DNA of 64,000 nt from Sulfitobacter brevis (GTDB lineage Bacteria > Pseudomonadota > Alphaproteobacteria > Rhodobacterales > Rhodobacteraceae). A program made the position numbers and the translations under genes. The stretch's first letter is position 1. Each line of letters starts with the position of its first letter. This document shows, in pieces, positions 34,439-43,356 of this stretch. The notes below the pieces were generated by a model. That model was given only the letters and a program-made list of their open reading frames with translations, made no database searches and had not been told where the DNA came from. Where the stretch lies: NCBI RefSeq assembly GCF_900112755.1, contig NZ_FOMW01000008.1, forward strand, positions 1-64,000, in the 5' to 3' direction.

Positions 34439-35704
34439 ATGAACAGCATTGCCGCAATACCGAGTTGTCTAAGACTGCTTTTCCGCTGCCTGCAGGCCTT
34501 TGTTTGCGGTGTCGGTCTCTGTTTCAGCAGCGTTGCGGTGGCACAGAGCGCCCCTAGCGAAGCCCGTATAGGGGTGCTGGCTTATCGCGGGTCCGATCAG
34601 TTGCAAATCAGATGGCTGGCTCTGCGCGATTATCTCAATGCAACAATTCCCGACTGGTCGTTCGAGATTGTCCCGATAACGCTATCCTCGGCCAATCAGC
34701 AGATTGATGCAGGGCAACTGGACTTTCTCATCACCAACCCGGGGCACTTTGTAGCACTGAATAAATCATATCGTCTCAGCGTGCTTGCCTCCCGTTCGCA
34801 GTGGAAGTCGGACGGCACCCTGTCTGGCGAATTTGGCAGTACGATCTTCACATTGAAAGGCAGCGGCATTGCTACGCTGAAGGATACCGCGGAAAAGTCG
34901 GTCGTCGCGGTTGATCGCAACGCTTTTGGTGGGTTTCAAATGGCGTGGTACGAGTTTGACCGCGCGGGTGTAGACCTGCTGGGGGGCGACCAAGACATTC
35001 GGTTTGTTGGCTTCCCCATGGATCAGGTGGTGCTGCAAGTTTTGGCGGGCAAGGCCGATGTTGGCATTGTGCGCAGTGGCCTGATCGAGGAGATGTCCCG
35101 CGAGGGGCGCATTGATCCAGAGGCTTTTGCCTACCTCAATACCAATGTGACCTATAGCCACCCTGACAGGGTAAGCACGGGGCTTTACCCGGAGTGGCCC
35201 TTCGTCGCGGTCGCAGGGACTAGTCAAACGCTGAAAAACAGGGTCACGCTGGCGCTGTTGCAAGCGCAGGGCAGCCCGATTGCCAAAACACTAGGCGTCA
35301 CAGAGCTTTGGTCGGCGCCGGTTCCCTACCATGGGGTGCTAGAGGTGCTGGAGGCGTTTAAAGCCCGCACCGCGCGGCCGCAGATTGAAAGCCCATGGCC
35401 CATTCGCCTGTGGTTCGGTGGTATCTTCATCCTAGCGCTGATCGCCGCAGGCTTGATCTGGCAGCGGCTGCGGTCAATCAGTACGCCCCGCGAAGAAATT
35501 TCAGACCCACCGGATAAAGCCGAAGAAGCGGGTCTAACCCGTAGGGAGCGGCAAGTGCTTGCTCTTGTGGCGCAGGGAGATTCCACCAAAGAGATTGCGA
35601 TAAAACTGCGGATCAGCCCCAAAACAGTAGAGTTTCACCGCGCGAATCTTTTGCGGAAGTTTGGTGCGCGCACCTCGAGCCAGCTCGTCGCGTTGGCAAC
35701 CTAG
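34439..35704 (+). CDS. Membrane one-component regulator: PhnD-like sensor + TM + LuxR HTH
   Basis: 421 residues. Signal/anchor 1-36. Residues 41-310 form a PhnD/TtrS-type periplasmic binding domain (RIGVLAYRGSDQLQIRWLALRDYL, DFLITNPGHFVAL, LAGKADVGIVRSGLIEEM). A single helix spans about 325-341 (FGGIFILALIAAGLIW), and residues 363-421 are a LuxR HTH (LTRRERQVLALVAQGDSTKEIAIKLRISPKTVEFHRANLLRKFG). In TtrS the same sensor domain is joined to a histidine kinase and detects tetrathionate; here it is joined directly to the DNA-binding output. Neighbouring rhodanese and DsrE genes suggest a sulfur-oxyanion ligand. Confidence 0.88.
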   Translation: MNSIAAIPSCLRLLFRCLQAFVCGVGLCFSSVAVAQSAPSEARIGVLAYRGSDQLQIRWLALRDYLNATIPDWSFEIVPITLSSANQQIDAGQLDFLITNPGHFVALNKSYRLSVLASRSQWKSDGTLSGEFGSTIFTLKGSGIATLKDTAEKSVVAVDRNAFGGFQMAWYEFDRAGVDLLGGDQDIRFVGFPMDQVVLQVLAGKADVGIVRSGLIEEMSREGRIDPEAFAYLNTNVTYSHPDRVSTGLYPEWPFVAVAGTSQTLKNRVTLALLQAQGSPIAKTLGVTELWSAPVPYHGVLEVLEAFKARTARPQIESPWPIRLWFGGIFILALIAAGLIWQRLRSISTPREEISDPPDKAEEAGLTRRERQVLALVAQGDSTKEIAIKLRISPKTVEFHRANLLRKFGARTSSQLVALAT

Positions 35705-35717
35705 GGTAAGCCCTAGG
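35700..35717 (+). terminator. Perfect hairpin at regulator stop
   Basis: CCTAGGG (35700-35706) pairs with CCCTAGG (35711-35717) around TAAG. The TAG stop codon lies inside the left arm. No T tract, so termination strength is uncertain. Confidence 0.6.
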
Positions 35718-35821
35718 CGAATTTGGCGCAAAGCTCAGGGCTTCGCTTAGGTTTCACGATCACCCATTCCTGCCATGATTTCCGTGCCCGTGTTTCAAGG
35801 GCGAAATCCAGGGAGGATCTT

Positions 35822-36286
35822 ATGAAACGTATTTATTTGATGTGCTTATCCGTCGTGCTACTCGCGGCGGCAATGGTTGCGCAAAGCAGCGATGCCGAGG
35901 CGAGCGAGCGATATGGCAAGCAAAAGGTCGTGTATCATATTAACTATGACGGCGGCCCGGAGGACAAGCTTTACCGCGGTGCGATGCAGAATATCCAAAA
36001 CCACATTAACGCGGTTGGCGAAGAGAACATCGAAGTCAAGATCGTCCTGCATGGCAACGGGCTGGGGCTTTTGTCACAGGCGAAAAGCAATGAGAGCCTG
36101 CAGGGTCAGATTTTGGGACTGAAAGGTCAGAACGTCTCCGTACACGTCTGCAACAACACGTTGCAGGGTCGAAATATCTCGTATGAGAACGATCTGTTCG
36201 ACGTGTTTCAGGAAGACATTGTGCCAAGCGGCGTGGCCGAACTCTCGCATCTTCAGCAAATGGGTTATACTTATATTAAACCCTGA
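35822..36286 (+). CDS. Secreted DsrE-family sulfur-carrier-like protein
   Basis: 154 residues, GGAGG 7 bp before the ATG. Signal peptide to about residue 28, then a DsrE/DsrF-like domain: VVYHINYDGGPEDKLYRGAMQNIQNHI, VKIVLHGNGLGLL and VSVHVCNNTLQGRNI, with the conserved Cys110 of periplasmic members. DsrE-type proteins carry persulfide sulfur on this Cys. Immediately after the PhnD-LuxR regulator gene, so a probable regulatory target. Confidence 0.85.
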   Translation: MKRIYLMCLSVVLLAAAMVAQSSDAEASERYGKQKVVYHINYDGGPEDKLYRGAMQNIQNHINAVGEENIEVKIVLHGNGLGLLSQAKSNESLQGQILGLKGQNVSVHVCNNTLQGRNISYENDLFDVFQEDIVPSGVAELSHLQQMGYTYIKP

Positions 36287-36642
36287 GCCGAGCTAATGCA
36301 CGCCGAAGTGGGAAGCTGTGTTGCTTGAGGCTGACGCACGAGATGCCCTTGTTTGTCTCGTGCGCCAGTCTTTTCCGCGTATAGTTTGGCCACCAATGGG
36401 CTCTCAGGGTTCACTTGCTCCCTGCAAACCGAAGAGTCGCACGAAGGCCACCAGTAAACCGATAATCGAAAACGGCTGGAAGCGAGACGTTGCACATCTG
36501 AAATCTGGCGTCATGGGTAGCTATCGCGCGCAGCACCTTGCAATCCATTCAACGCCAGTTTTACCTTTGACCGGGCCGGCGTGTGCAGCCCGGTCAAGTT
36601 TTCCAATACTCTTACACGAATGCCTGCGGGTCGGCAGCGCCC
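36287..36642 (+). other. Convergent intergenic stretch with two hairpins
   Basis: 356 bp between dsrE (plus) and dsbA (minus). A 9-bp hairpin has arms at 36335-36343 and 36356-36364. A second, stronger one is listed separately. No gene supported. Confidence 0.6.
36567..36597 (+). terminator. Terminator between convergent dsrE and dsbA
   Basis: A perfect 10-bp stem (TTGACCGGGC at 36567-36576 with 36588-36597) is followed by GTTTTCC, a standard rho-independent layout for plus-strand transcripts; the A/T flank on the other side may serve the minus strand. Confidence 0.8.
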
Positions 36643-37269
36643 TCAGGCGCGGGCCAGAGCCACAGCTTCGAGAAGTGCTGCTTTGTCCATCGCGCCGGGG
36701 TATATTGTTGTCCCGATAATGAAGGCGGGCGTTCCCTGTAAACCCATGAGCGATGCCTGCTTTGAGTTGCGGCCCAGAAGCCCGTCCCATTTAGCTCGAT
36801 CTGCTTTGTAGGCGGCTTCCAGTGCGGAGGGGTCGAAGCCGGCGTCAGAAAGTGTCTGGCGCACGATCTCATCCGACAAACGGCCCTCCGTCGCCATCAG
36901 CGCATCACTGGCTTTCTCATAGCCACCGCCTTTGGCGGCTCCGAGGGCCAGTTGGCTTGCAGTCACGGAAGGCGCACCGAAGATGGGCCAGTCCTTCATC
37001 ACCAAACGAATGTTTCCATCGTTCTCCACCACATCGGTCAGAATAGGGTGGTTGGCTTTACAATAGGGACATTGGTAGTCGAAATACTCTACAATCGTGA
37101 CGTCGCCGTCAGGGTTGCCTAGCACCGGATTGTCTGGGTCGAACAGCACTTCATCGATGGTCATATCGGCAGTTTCAGCCTTGGCCGCCCCACCTGCAAA
37201 GGTCAGGCTGCTTGCGGCGATAAAACCTGCTGCGGTTCCGAGAATGGTGCGTCGCGTTACAAGTGTCAT
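36643..37269 (-). CDS. DsbA-family periplasmic thiol-disulfide protein
   Basis: 208 residues. A twin-arginine-like signal (TRRTILGTAAGFIAASS) is cleaved near residue 32. Thioredoxin fold with a DsbA insert: active site CPYC (Cys67, Cys70) in EYFDYQCPYCKANHP and the cis-Pro loop GLQGTPAFIIG. The last gene of a four-gene operon after an L,D-transpeptidase (4-bp overlap). With DsbD in the same operon it may be kept reduced and act as a DsbG-like protector rather than as an oxidase; that is inference. Confidence 0.9.
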   Translation of the reverse strand: MTLVTRRTILGTAAGFIAASSLTFAGGAAKAETADMTIDEVLFDPDNPVLGNPDGDVTIVEYFDYQCPYCKANHPILTDVVENDGNIRLVMKDWPIFGAPSVTASQLALGAAKGGGYEKASDALMATEGRLSDEIVRQTLSDAGFDPSALEAAYKADRAKWDGLLGRNSKQASLMGLQGTPAFIIGTTIYPGAMDKAALLEAVALARA

Positions 37270-38024
37270 GTGTTGTCTCCTGAGTTTAGGATTGTATCGG
37301 AATTGGCAATTGCTTGCCCCGCGAGTGGGACGGTGCCCAAGCCGCTTTCTTCTTCGCTCAGCACGACAACCTTGGCGCCTGACGCCACCCTGTCGTGCAA
37401 ATCGACGATGTCTTGGTTGAACAGGCGGATGCAGCCTGCCGATTGTGCCCTGCCGATGGAGCCGGGGTTGTTGGTGCCGTGGATGCGATAAAGCGTGTCG
37501 CGGCCATCCTTAAACATATAGAGAGCCCGCGCGCCGAGTGGGTTGTCGATCCCGCCCTCCATGCCGCCACGATGCGGCGCATAAAGGTCAGGATCGCGTT
37601 TCAGCATGTTGGGCGTTGGCGTCCAGCGCGGCCAGGCGCGTTTGAACGGGATGTTGCCCGTGCCCGAAAAGCCGCGCCCTTGGTCCCCGACCGCGACTCC
37701 ATATCGCATCGCAGTGTTGTCCTCCATCACGAGGTAGAGAAAACGAGCGAAGGGATCGACCACGATCGTGCCGGGTTTTTCCTTGGTCCGATAGTCGACC
37801 AGTTGCCGCCTGTTGCGCTCTGACAAGAACGCATCCGGTACCGCGGGGATTGTCTCTTCTCCATCCTCTATTGCGCTGTAGATCATTTTCAATTCTGGAT
37901 TTACCAACGGATTTGAAGCTGGCGCGGTTGCGAGCGGCTTGGCGGCCGGCTGCGCACAAGCAGCTAGAAACGGGAGCAAAAGCAGCGCAAGCGCCGCCCT
38001 CCCACGGGGGGTATCAATGAACAT
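37266..38024 (-). CDS. YkuD L,D-transpeptidase lipoprotein
   Basis: 252 residues. Lipobox LAAC (Cys23) places it in a membrane, probably the outer one. YkuD domain with TIVVDPFARFLYLV, NPLGARALYMF, catalytic His182 in YRIHGTNNPGSIG and Cys198 in RAQSAGCIRL. It forms 3-3 crosslinks or anchors proteins to peptidoglycan. It overlaps the TlpA-like gene by 11 bp and dsbA by 4 bp. E. coli DsbG guards the single catalytic Cys of L,D-transpeptidases, so this operon context is suggestive. Distinct from the duplicated transpeptidases at 26024 and 49247. Confidence 0.9.
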   Translation of the reverse strand: MFIDTPRGRAALALLLLPFLAACAQPAAKPLATAPASNPLVNPELKMIYSAIEDGEETIPAVPDAFLSERNRRQLVDYRTKEKPGTIVVDPFARFLYLVMEDNTAMRYGVAVGDQGRGFSGTGNIPFKRAWPRWTPTPNMLKRDPDLYAPHRGGMEGGIDNPLGARALYMFKDGRDTLYRIHGTNNPGSIGRAQSAGCIRLFNQDIVDLHDRVASGAKVVVLSEEESGLGTVPLAGQAIANSDTILNSGDNT

Positions 38025-38838
38025 TGGGAACTCCTTTTAAGTCCTTGATCTGTGCGAGCAGGGCAGCCCGCGAAATCTCGCCGGTTCGCACCGATTGCAG
38101 GTGTCCGTCTGACGAGAAAAACAATGTGCTGGGTAGGCCGAGCATGTTCAGCTCGGCCATGAGGTTCATTTGGGGATCAAGGACCATGGCTCCTGTCCTG
38201 AGATTGAGGCGGGTAAGGAAATCGCGGATCGTTGCGGCGCTTTCTCCTTGGTTTGCGAAGGCGAATGTCACATCCTGCTCCGCTGCTGCGACCTCGGTCA
38301 TCATCGGCATCTCGCGGCGGCAGGGCGGGCACCATGTGGCCCAGAGGTTTAGAACAAGCGGTCTGCCGTTTGTTGCCAAGGGTCTCGGATCGCCCCTATC
38401 AAGGCTTGCGTAAAGTCCCTCTGGCAGTTGCCGTAGGGCAGGAGCGGGCACCATCAGGCCGACGGCGATCGCGGTCGTTCCTGCCAGTGCGACGGCCGCA
38501 AACAGCGGCGCAAAGGTGCTTTGGTGGCGCCACAACAGGACCAGCAGTAAAACGGTCACCCCGCAAATACCTGCGAGCGGATCGAACCCGCCCTGCCAGA
38601 AGGCAAAGACATCACGTGGGGATGCCGCGAAGCCGGACAGGTTCGCCAATACGAAACCGACCCGTGCCGTGACCACCCAAGTCACTACCGTGAGCGTCGT
38701 GGCCCAATGAATTGCTTTCGCATGCTCTGGCCGCAGACGTGCAGTTAATTCGGAGACAATCAGCAACACAGCCGCAGCAACGAACGCGAGTACCTGTGCC
38801 TGTGAGAACACGAGGGGTCCGATAGCAATTGGGTTCAT
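38014..38838 (-). CDS. TlpA-like thioredoxin with N-terminal membrane domain
   Basis: 274 residues. The N-terminal half has about four membrane helices (VLAFVAAAVLLIVSELTARLRPEHA etc.), resembling the shortened prolipoprotein-transferase-like region found fused to some TlpA proteins. The C-terminal half is a TlpA/ResA-type thioredoxin, active site WCPPC (Cys170, Cys173), with LGLPSTLFFSSDG at the cis-Pro. Probably a periplasmic thiol reductase fed by DsbD, whose gene overlaps it by 4 bp upstream. Confidence 0.85.
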   Translation of the reverse strand: MNPIAIGPLVFSQAQVLAFVAAAVLLIVSELTARLRPEHAKAIHWATTLTVVTWVVTARVGFVLANLSGFAASPRDVFAFWQGGFDPLAGICGVTVLLLVLLWRHQSTFAPLFAAVALAGTTAIAVGLMVPAPALRQLPEGLYASLDRGDPRPLATNGRPLVLNLWATWCPPCRREMPMMTEVAAAEQDVTFAFANQGESAATIRDFLTRLNLRTGAMVLDPQMNLMAELNMLGLPSTLFFSSDGHLQSVRTGEISRAALLAQIKDLKGVPNVH

Positions 38839-40636
38839 CGGATTGCCTTGAGTGAGGCCAGCACCCGCACCGCCGTCGTATCACCTACGATGCGCGTCGT
38901 TGCTGCCTCTTCTCCGCTGCGGTTCAGAAATACCATCGTCGGAGGACCAACGGCCCCTAATTGGTCGAGCATCTCTTGCCCCTGCGGCCCGAAGTCGGAC
39001 AGGTCCACAGCGATGCTGGCGACGTCTTGCAAAGCCGTCTGAACAGCGGGATCGTTCCAAACTTCGCGTTCAATTACCTTGCAGGTGACGCACCAATCCG
39101 CCGTGACATAGATCAGTGCCGGACGGCCTTTGACTGACCTGAGTGCTGCGCTCAGCGCAATGGAGTCTGTCACCTCCGCGAAGCTGGACTTGGCGCCTTG
39201 GGCCTGCGGTGCCGCGTTTGATTGCGCCAGCATTGCCAGCGGTCGCAGCGGGTCGCTGCCGCCCATCGCCGCACCAACAGCCATTAAAGCTCCGAAGATC
39301 AGCGCGGCGATACCAGCGGTCTTGCCCAGCCGAGCCCACGCACCCGATTCAGGCGACAGACTGTCAAAGGCACCCGCAAACACGCCCGCTGCAATCAAAA
39401 GGACGGACCAAGCCGTGAGGATCCCCGCTCCGGGATTGATGCGGCCAACCAGCCAGATCGCCATCGCAAGGAAAACGAATCCGAACACAGGCTTAACCCT
39501 GTGCATCCACGCCCCCGCCTTTGGCAGGACCCGTGGCCCAAGCGTGCCTGCGATCAGCAATGGAATACCTTGGCCGACACCCAGCGCGAACAGCGCGCCC
39601 GCCCCAAGGGCGACATCGCCGGTACCGGCGATATACAGCAACGCTCCGGCCAGCGGCGCCGTAACGCAGGGGCCCATGATCAAAGCGAGGTGAATCCAAG
39701 TGCCGCAGCGCCGGTAAATGTGCCGCGTGACCCTTTTCCTACGCCGGATAGTTTGCTGGTCCAAGCAGCGGGAAGCTGCAACTCGAATGCGCCGAAGTTG
39801 GACAGGGCAAGAAGGGCAAAGATCGCGGCGACCGTGTAAAGCGCCGCTGGCGATTGCAGCACCATCTGAAGGTTCTGACCAGACCAAGCCGCCGCCACAC
39901 CCAGCAGGCCGAATGCCGAGGCCATCGCCAACACGTACACGCCCGACAACGCAGCCCCGCGCCGCGCGGTCAGCTCGGCTCCCTGGCGTGTCAACAGACC
40001 GGCAAGGATCGGATACATGGGAAACATGCAGGGGGTGAAGGCCAGCAACAGCCCGAAGAAGAGGAACCCCGCGAGCACCAGCGCCACCCCACCGCGTGCC
40101 TGCAGCCCTTCGAGCATGCCCTCGTCGCCTGCGAGATTAAGTTGAGGGGGGGCACCGACAGTCGCGGGGACTTGCGCGGCGACCTCGACCGCACTCAAAG
40201 CTTCCTGAACCGGCGGGTAGCAGATGCCGTAATCCTGACAGCCCTGATAGGTCACGACCAGCGAACCTTCGACAGCAGCGAATGCTACCTGAGCTTCGTC
40301 ATAGTAGATTTCGACCGACCCGAAGGTCGGATCGTCCTTAGTGACTCCGGGCTGAGTGGTGATCGCAACCGCTTTGCCATCGGAAGTTTCTACCTTGAAG
40401 AACTCGCGGTAGAGATAGTAGCCCTCCGCGATGTCCCAGCTCAGCAATCTGCTGCCATCACCGTCGACAGAAGCCGTCATCCGGAACGCTTCGGCGACGG
40501 GCAGGGGTGCGGACAAGCTGCCGGACCGCGCTTGTACGGATAACGCCTGTGCGAACAGGAGTGATAGCGACAGGGCCAACCTTAGGAAAAATAGGCCGAG
40601 GGCGCGCGGTGTGTAGATTAATGAGGGCTGTTTCAT
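38835..40636 (-). pseudogene. dsbD: DsbD thiol:disulfide interchange protein, single frameshift
   Basis: Two frames together encode a full DsbD. ATG 40636 (GGAGG upstream) starts a signal peptide and the alpha domain with CQDYGIC, then membrane helices with FTPCMFPM. This frame ends at 39680 after GFTSL. The second frame resumes at LIMGPCVTAPLAG and runs to the gamma domain (TADWCVTCK), stopping at 38835. One base is missing near 39687-39688 (a TCN serine codon reduced to TC). All six redox cysteines are present. It may be a sequencing error, a recent mutation or recoded. DsbD moves electrons from thioredoxin to periplasmic partners. Confidence 0.88.
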
Positions 40637-40720
40637 GCGGGCTTGCTCGCCTCCCCGCCTTAAGCGAGGCTTAAGGCAAGCCCTGCATTCGGTAGAAAGA
40701 GTATTTTTGAAGGGCACCTG

Positions 40721-41386
40721 ATGCGCATCCTGATCGTTGAAGATGACGAGTCGCTGGCCGAGGGCCTCTCGGTCGGATTGCGGCTGTCAGGTCTGACCCC
40801 TGAACTGGTCGGTACCGTTGCGGATGCGAATGAGGCGCTGTTGCAGGGCGGGTTCAGCGCAATCGTGCTCGACATCATGTTGCCGGACGGGTCCGGTCTG
40901 CAATTCCTCGACGCCCTGCGCAGGGCAGGGGACAAAACGCCGGTGTTGCTACTCACCGCATTGGATCAGGTGCAGGACCGCGTTGCAGGTTTGGACATCG
41001 GTGCGGACGACTATCTGGGCAAACCCTTCGATCTGGATGAGGTCGCTGCCCGGCTTCGCGCGATTGTGCGACGGGCCGAGGGGCGCGCCGACGCGACACT
41101 GCAGTGGAACGGGCTCGCGTTGGATCCGGCGCGGATGATCGGCAGCAAGCAGGGCCGTCAGATCGAGTTCTCGCCTCGGGAATTCACCATTCTAATTGCT
41201 CTGCTCGAACGGCCGGGCGGGATATTGTCCAAAGCCAGTTTGGAAGAACGGATCTACGGCTGGCAGGACGGTATCGAAAGCAACGCTGTTGAGGTTCACA
41301 TTCATAAATTGCGCGCCAAGCTCGGAGCGGACTTCATTCAAACCGTGCGTGGCGCGGGATATCGGCTGGCAGGAGATTCCGCATGA
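40721..41386 (+). CDS. OmpR/QseB-type response regulator
   Basis: 221 residues. Receiver domain with phospho-Asp51 in IVLDIMLPDGSG and Lys in YLGKPFDLDE; winged helix with EFSPREFTILIALLERPG, VEVHIHKLRAKLG and TVRGAGYRLAG. Divergent from dsbD with 84 bp between starts, so direct control of the dsbD-tlpA-ldt-dsbA operon is likely. Overlaps the kinase gene by 4 bp. Confidence 0.92.
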   Translation: MRILIVEDDESLAEGLSVGLRLSGLTPELVGTVADANEALLQGGFSAIVLDIMLPDGSGLQFLDALRRAGDKTPVLLLTALDQVQDRVAGLDIGADDYLGKPFDLDEVAARLRAIVRRAEGRADATLQWNGLALDPARMIGSKQGRQIEFSPREFTILIALLERPGGILSKASLEERIYGWQDGIESNAVEVHIHKLRAKLGADFIQTVRGAGYRLAGDSA

Positions 41387-42756
41387 ACTCGATCCGGATA
41401 CGCCTATTCACCATCCTCATTGTCGCAACGGGGATCGTCTGGCTCTCCGCCTTTTCGTGGGTTCAACAATCCACCCGCGCAAAGGTGGAGCGGGTGTTGG
41501 ATGCGCGACTGGCAGAAGCTGGCCAGATGGTTTCCTCGCTGATTTCCGATCGCAGGATTGACGTCGCACAGGCCACGGCACTCGCCACAGACAAATTCAG
41601 CAGGTCAATAGCGGCTCCTGACTCGGCGGAGTATTCCCACAAGTTGTCTTGTCAAATTTGGTCGTTGGAAGGGGTCTTGGTAGGTAGCTCCGCGAGCGCT
41701 CCGGTGGGTAAGCTGACCGACAATGACACGGGGTTCAGCACCAGTCTGGTAGATGGCGAGGAGTGGCGGGTCTATTCGGTCGTGAACGAAGAACTTGGGA
41801 TGCGCATACTTGTGGGTGATAGCTATGTGGTGCGCGACCGGCTGGTTCGCGACGTAACAACCGGTCTGCTTTTGCCTGCGCTCTTTATGTTCCCCATCCT
41901 CGCATTGTTGATCTGGTTTAGCGTGCGCCGGGGGTTGCGCCCGCTTGACCAGATGGCCGAAGCGTTGTCAGACCGTGCGGCAGATGACCTCAGCCCAGTG
42001 TCTGTGCTGCCCCTGCCTCAAGAAGTTAAGCCCATGGGTAATGCGTTGAACGGGCTCTTCTCAAGGGTGGCAGACATGCGGGAGCGCGAAAAGTCGTTCA
42101 CCTCTTTTGCTGCGCATGAATTGAAAACCCCCTTGGCGGGGATCAAGACGCAAGCCCAAGTGGCGGCGATCTCGCAAGATCCGGCAACGCGCCTGCAAGC
42201 GCTGAACCGCATCCAACAAGGGGTCGAGCGCGCCGACAGGATGGTGCGCCAATTGCTGGCACTTGCCGCGCTGGAAGGGCAGGAAAGCGCAAGCCACGCT
42301 AAGGCCTCTGTGGCCTCAGTGGTCCGCGACGTGGCCAGCGACCTGACCCGCATCGCCACTGACCGGAACATCGGGATCGACATCAAAGACCTCGACGCCG
42401 GAGGGATGCGGGCTGATGCAATCTTGCTCAGTGTTGCGGTACGCAACGTGGTGGAAAACGCGATCATTGCTGCGCCGGACGACAGCCGGGTCGAGATTGC
42501 GGTCATAGGCGGTGCCGATGGCTGTCTTGTCACAGTTTCAGACCGTGGGCGCGGCATCGCTGATGCCGACCGGTCTCAGATTTCAGATCGCTTTTTCCGC
42601 GGTAAAGGCGCTGCGGATGGCGGAAGTGGCTTGGGGTTGTCTATCGTTGCCACGGCCTTGCGTCGACTGGGTGGGGAGATCGAGTTTCGGCCGCGTGCAG
42701 GTGGTGGCGAAGTGGTGACGCTGCGCTTGCCGAGCCATACCGATAACCAAGGCTGA
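41383..42756 (+). CDS. QseC-like sensor histidine kinase
   Basis: 457 residues. Two membrane helices (7-27 and 161-181) bound a periplasmic sensor of about 130 residues with a single Cys (KLSCQIW). HAMP-like linker, then H box SFAAHELKTPLAGI (His245), N box NVVENAIIAAPDD, G1 DRGRGIADAD and G2 GGSGLGLSIVATAL. The QseC group responds to varied envelope signals. Pairing with a periplasmic thiol operon suggests envelope redox or metal stress as input. Confidence 0.9.
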   Translation: MNSIRIRLFTILIVATGIVWLSAFSWVQQSTRAKVERVLDARLAEAGQMVSSLISDRRIDVAQATALATDKFSRSIAAPDSAEYSHKLSCQIWSLEGVLVGSSASAPVGKLTDNDTGFSTSLVDGEEWRVYSVVNEELGMRILVGDSYVVRDRLVRDVTTGLLLPALFMFPILALLIWFSVRRGLRPLDQMAEALSDRAADDLSPVSVLPLPQEVKPMGNALNGLFSRVADMREREKSFTSFAAHELKTPLAGIKTQAQVAAISQDPATRLQALNRIQQGVERADRMVRQLLALAALEGQESASHAKASVASVVRDVASDLTRIATDRNIGIDIKDLDAGGMRADAILLSVAVRNVVENAIIAAPDDSRVEIAVIGGADGCLVTVSDRGRGIADADRSQISDRFFRGKGAADGGSGLGLSIVATALRRLGGEIEFRPRAGGGEVVTLRLPSHTDNQG

Positions 42757-42969
42757 CGAGGGGACGCCACTATTTTCCTCCAAGATCTCTGATTGCCAGT
42801 TCAACGCAGCAGCCGGGATGAAATTTGGTAGGAGCGGTGACGCGATGCATATGATAGCGGGTAAGGGGCTGGCCGAAGATGGTTGCGGACGCGCACCATC
42901 CTTTTCGAAACAATTCCATAGCAGCAGCGTTGACCAACGAGTTGCGAAACAGACCGAAAGGGGTTTTCG

Positions 42970-43356
42970 ATGGATTATACGATCAATCGCCTGATAGCAG
43001 ACGCCGACTTTAAAGATGTGGATGCACGCACCCGTGCGGCTTTGGCTGACAAGGGCTTCGGCATTTTGACCGAAGTCGATGTCACCGCCACCATGAAAAA
43101 GAAGCTCGACATCGAGATGCGGGCTTACAGCATCTTGGGCGCGTGTAATCCGAAGATGGCCCATCAGGCCATCGAAATCGAGCCGCGTGTCGGCGCGATG
43201 TTGCCGTGCAATGTGATCCTGCGAGACGTCGAGGGCGGGGTCGAGGTCAGCGCGATTGACCCTGTGGCGTCAATGCAGGCCATTGATAACCCAGAACTAC
43301 ACGCCGTGGCCGGACAAGTGCGAGACTTGCTGGCCGACGCCATCGCTGCCATTTGA
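42970..43356 (+). CDS. DUF302 protein
   Basis: 128 residues covering one DUF302 domain: TINRLIADADFKDVDARTRAALADKGFGILTEVDV, then AYSILGACNPKMAHQAIEIEPRVGAMLPCNVIL. Cys139-like positions (GACNP, LPCNV) are family-typical. Structure of the family is known, function not. AAAGGGG lies 8 bp before the ATG. Stop and next start overlap (TGATG), so it is translationally coupled to a TVP38 membrane gene. Confidence 0.88.
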   Translation: MDYTINRLIADADFKDVDARTRAALADKGFGILTEVDVTATMKKKLDIEMRAYSILGACNPKMAHQAIEIEPRVGAMLPCNVILRDVEGGVEVSAIDPVASMQAIDNPELHAVAGQVRDLLADAIAAI

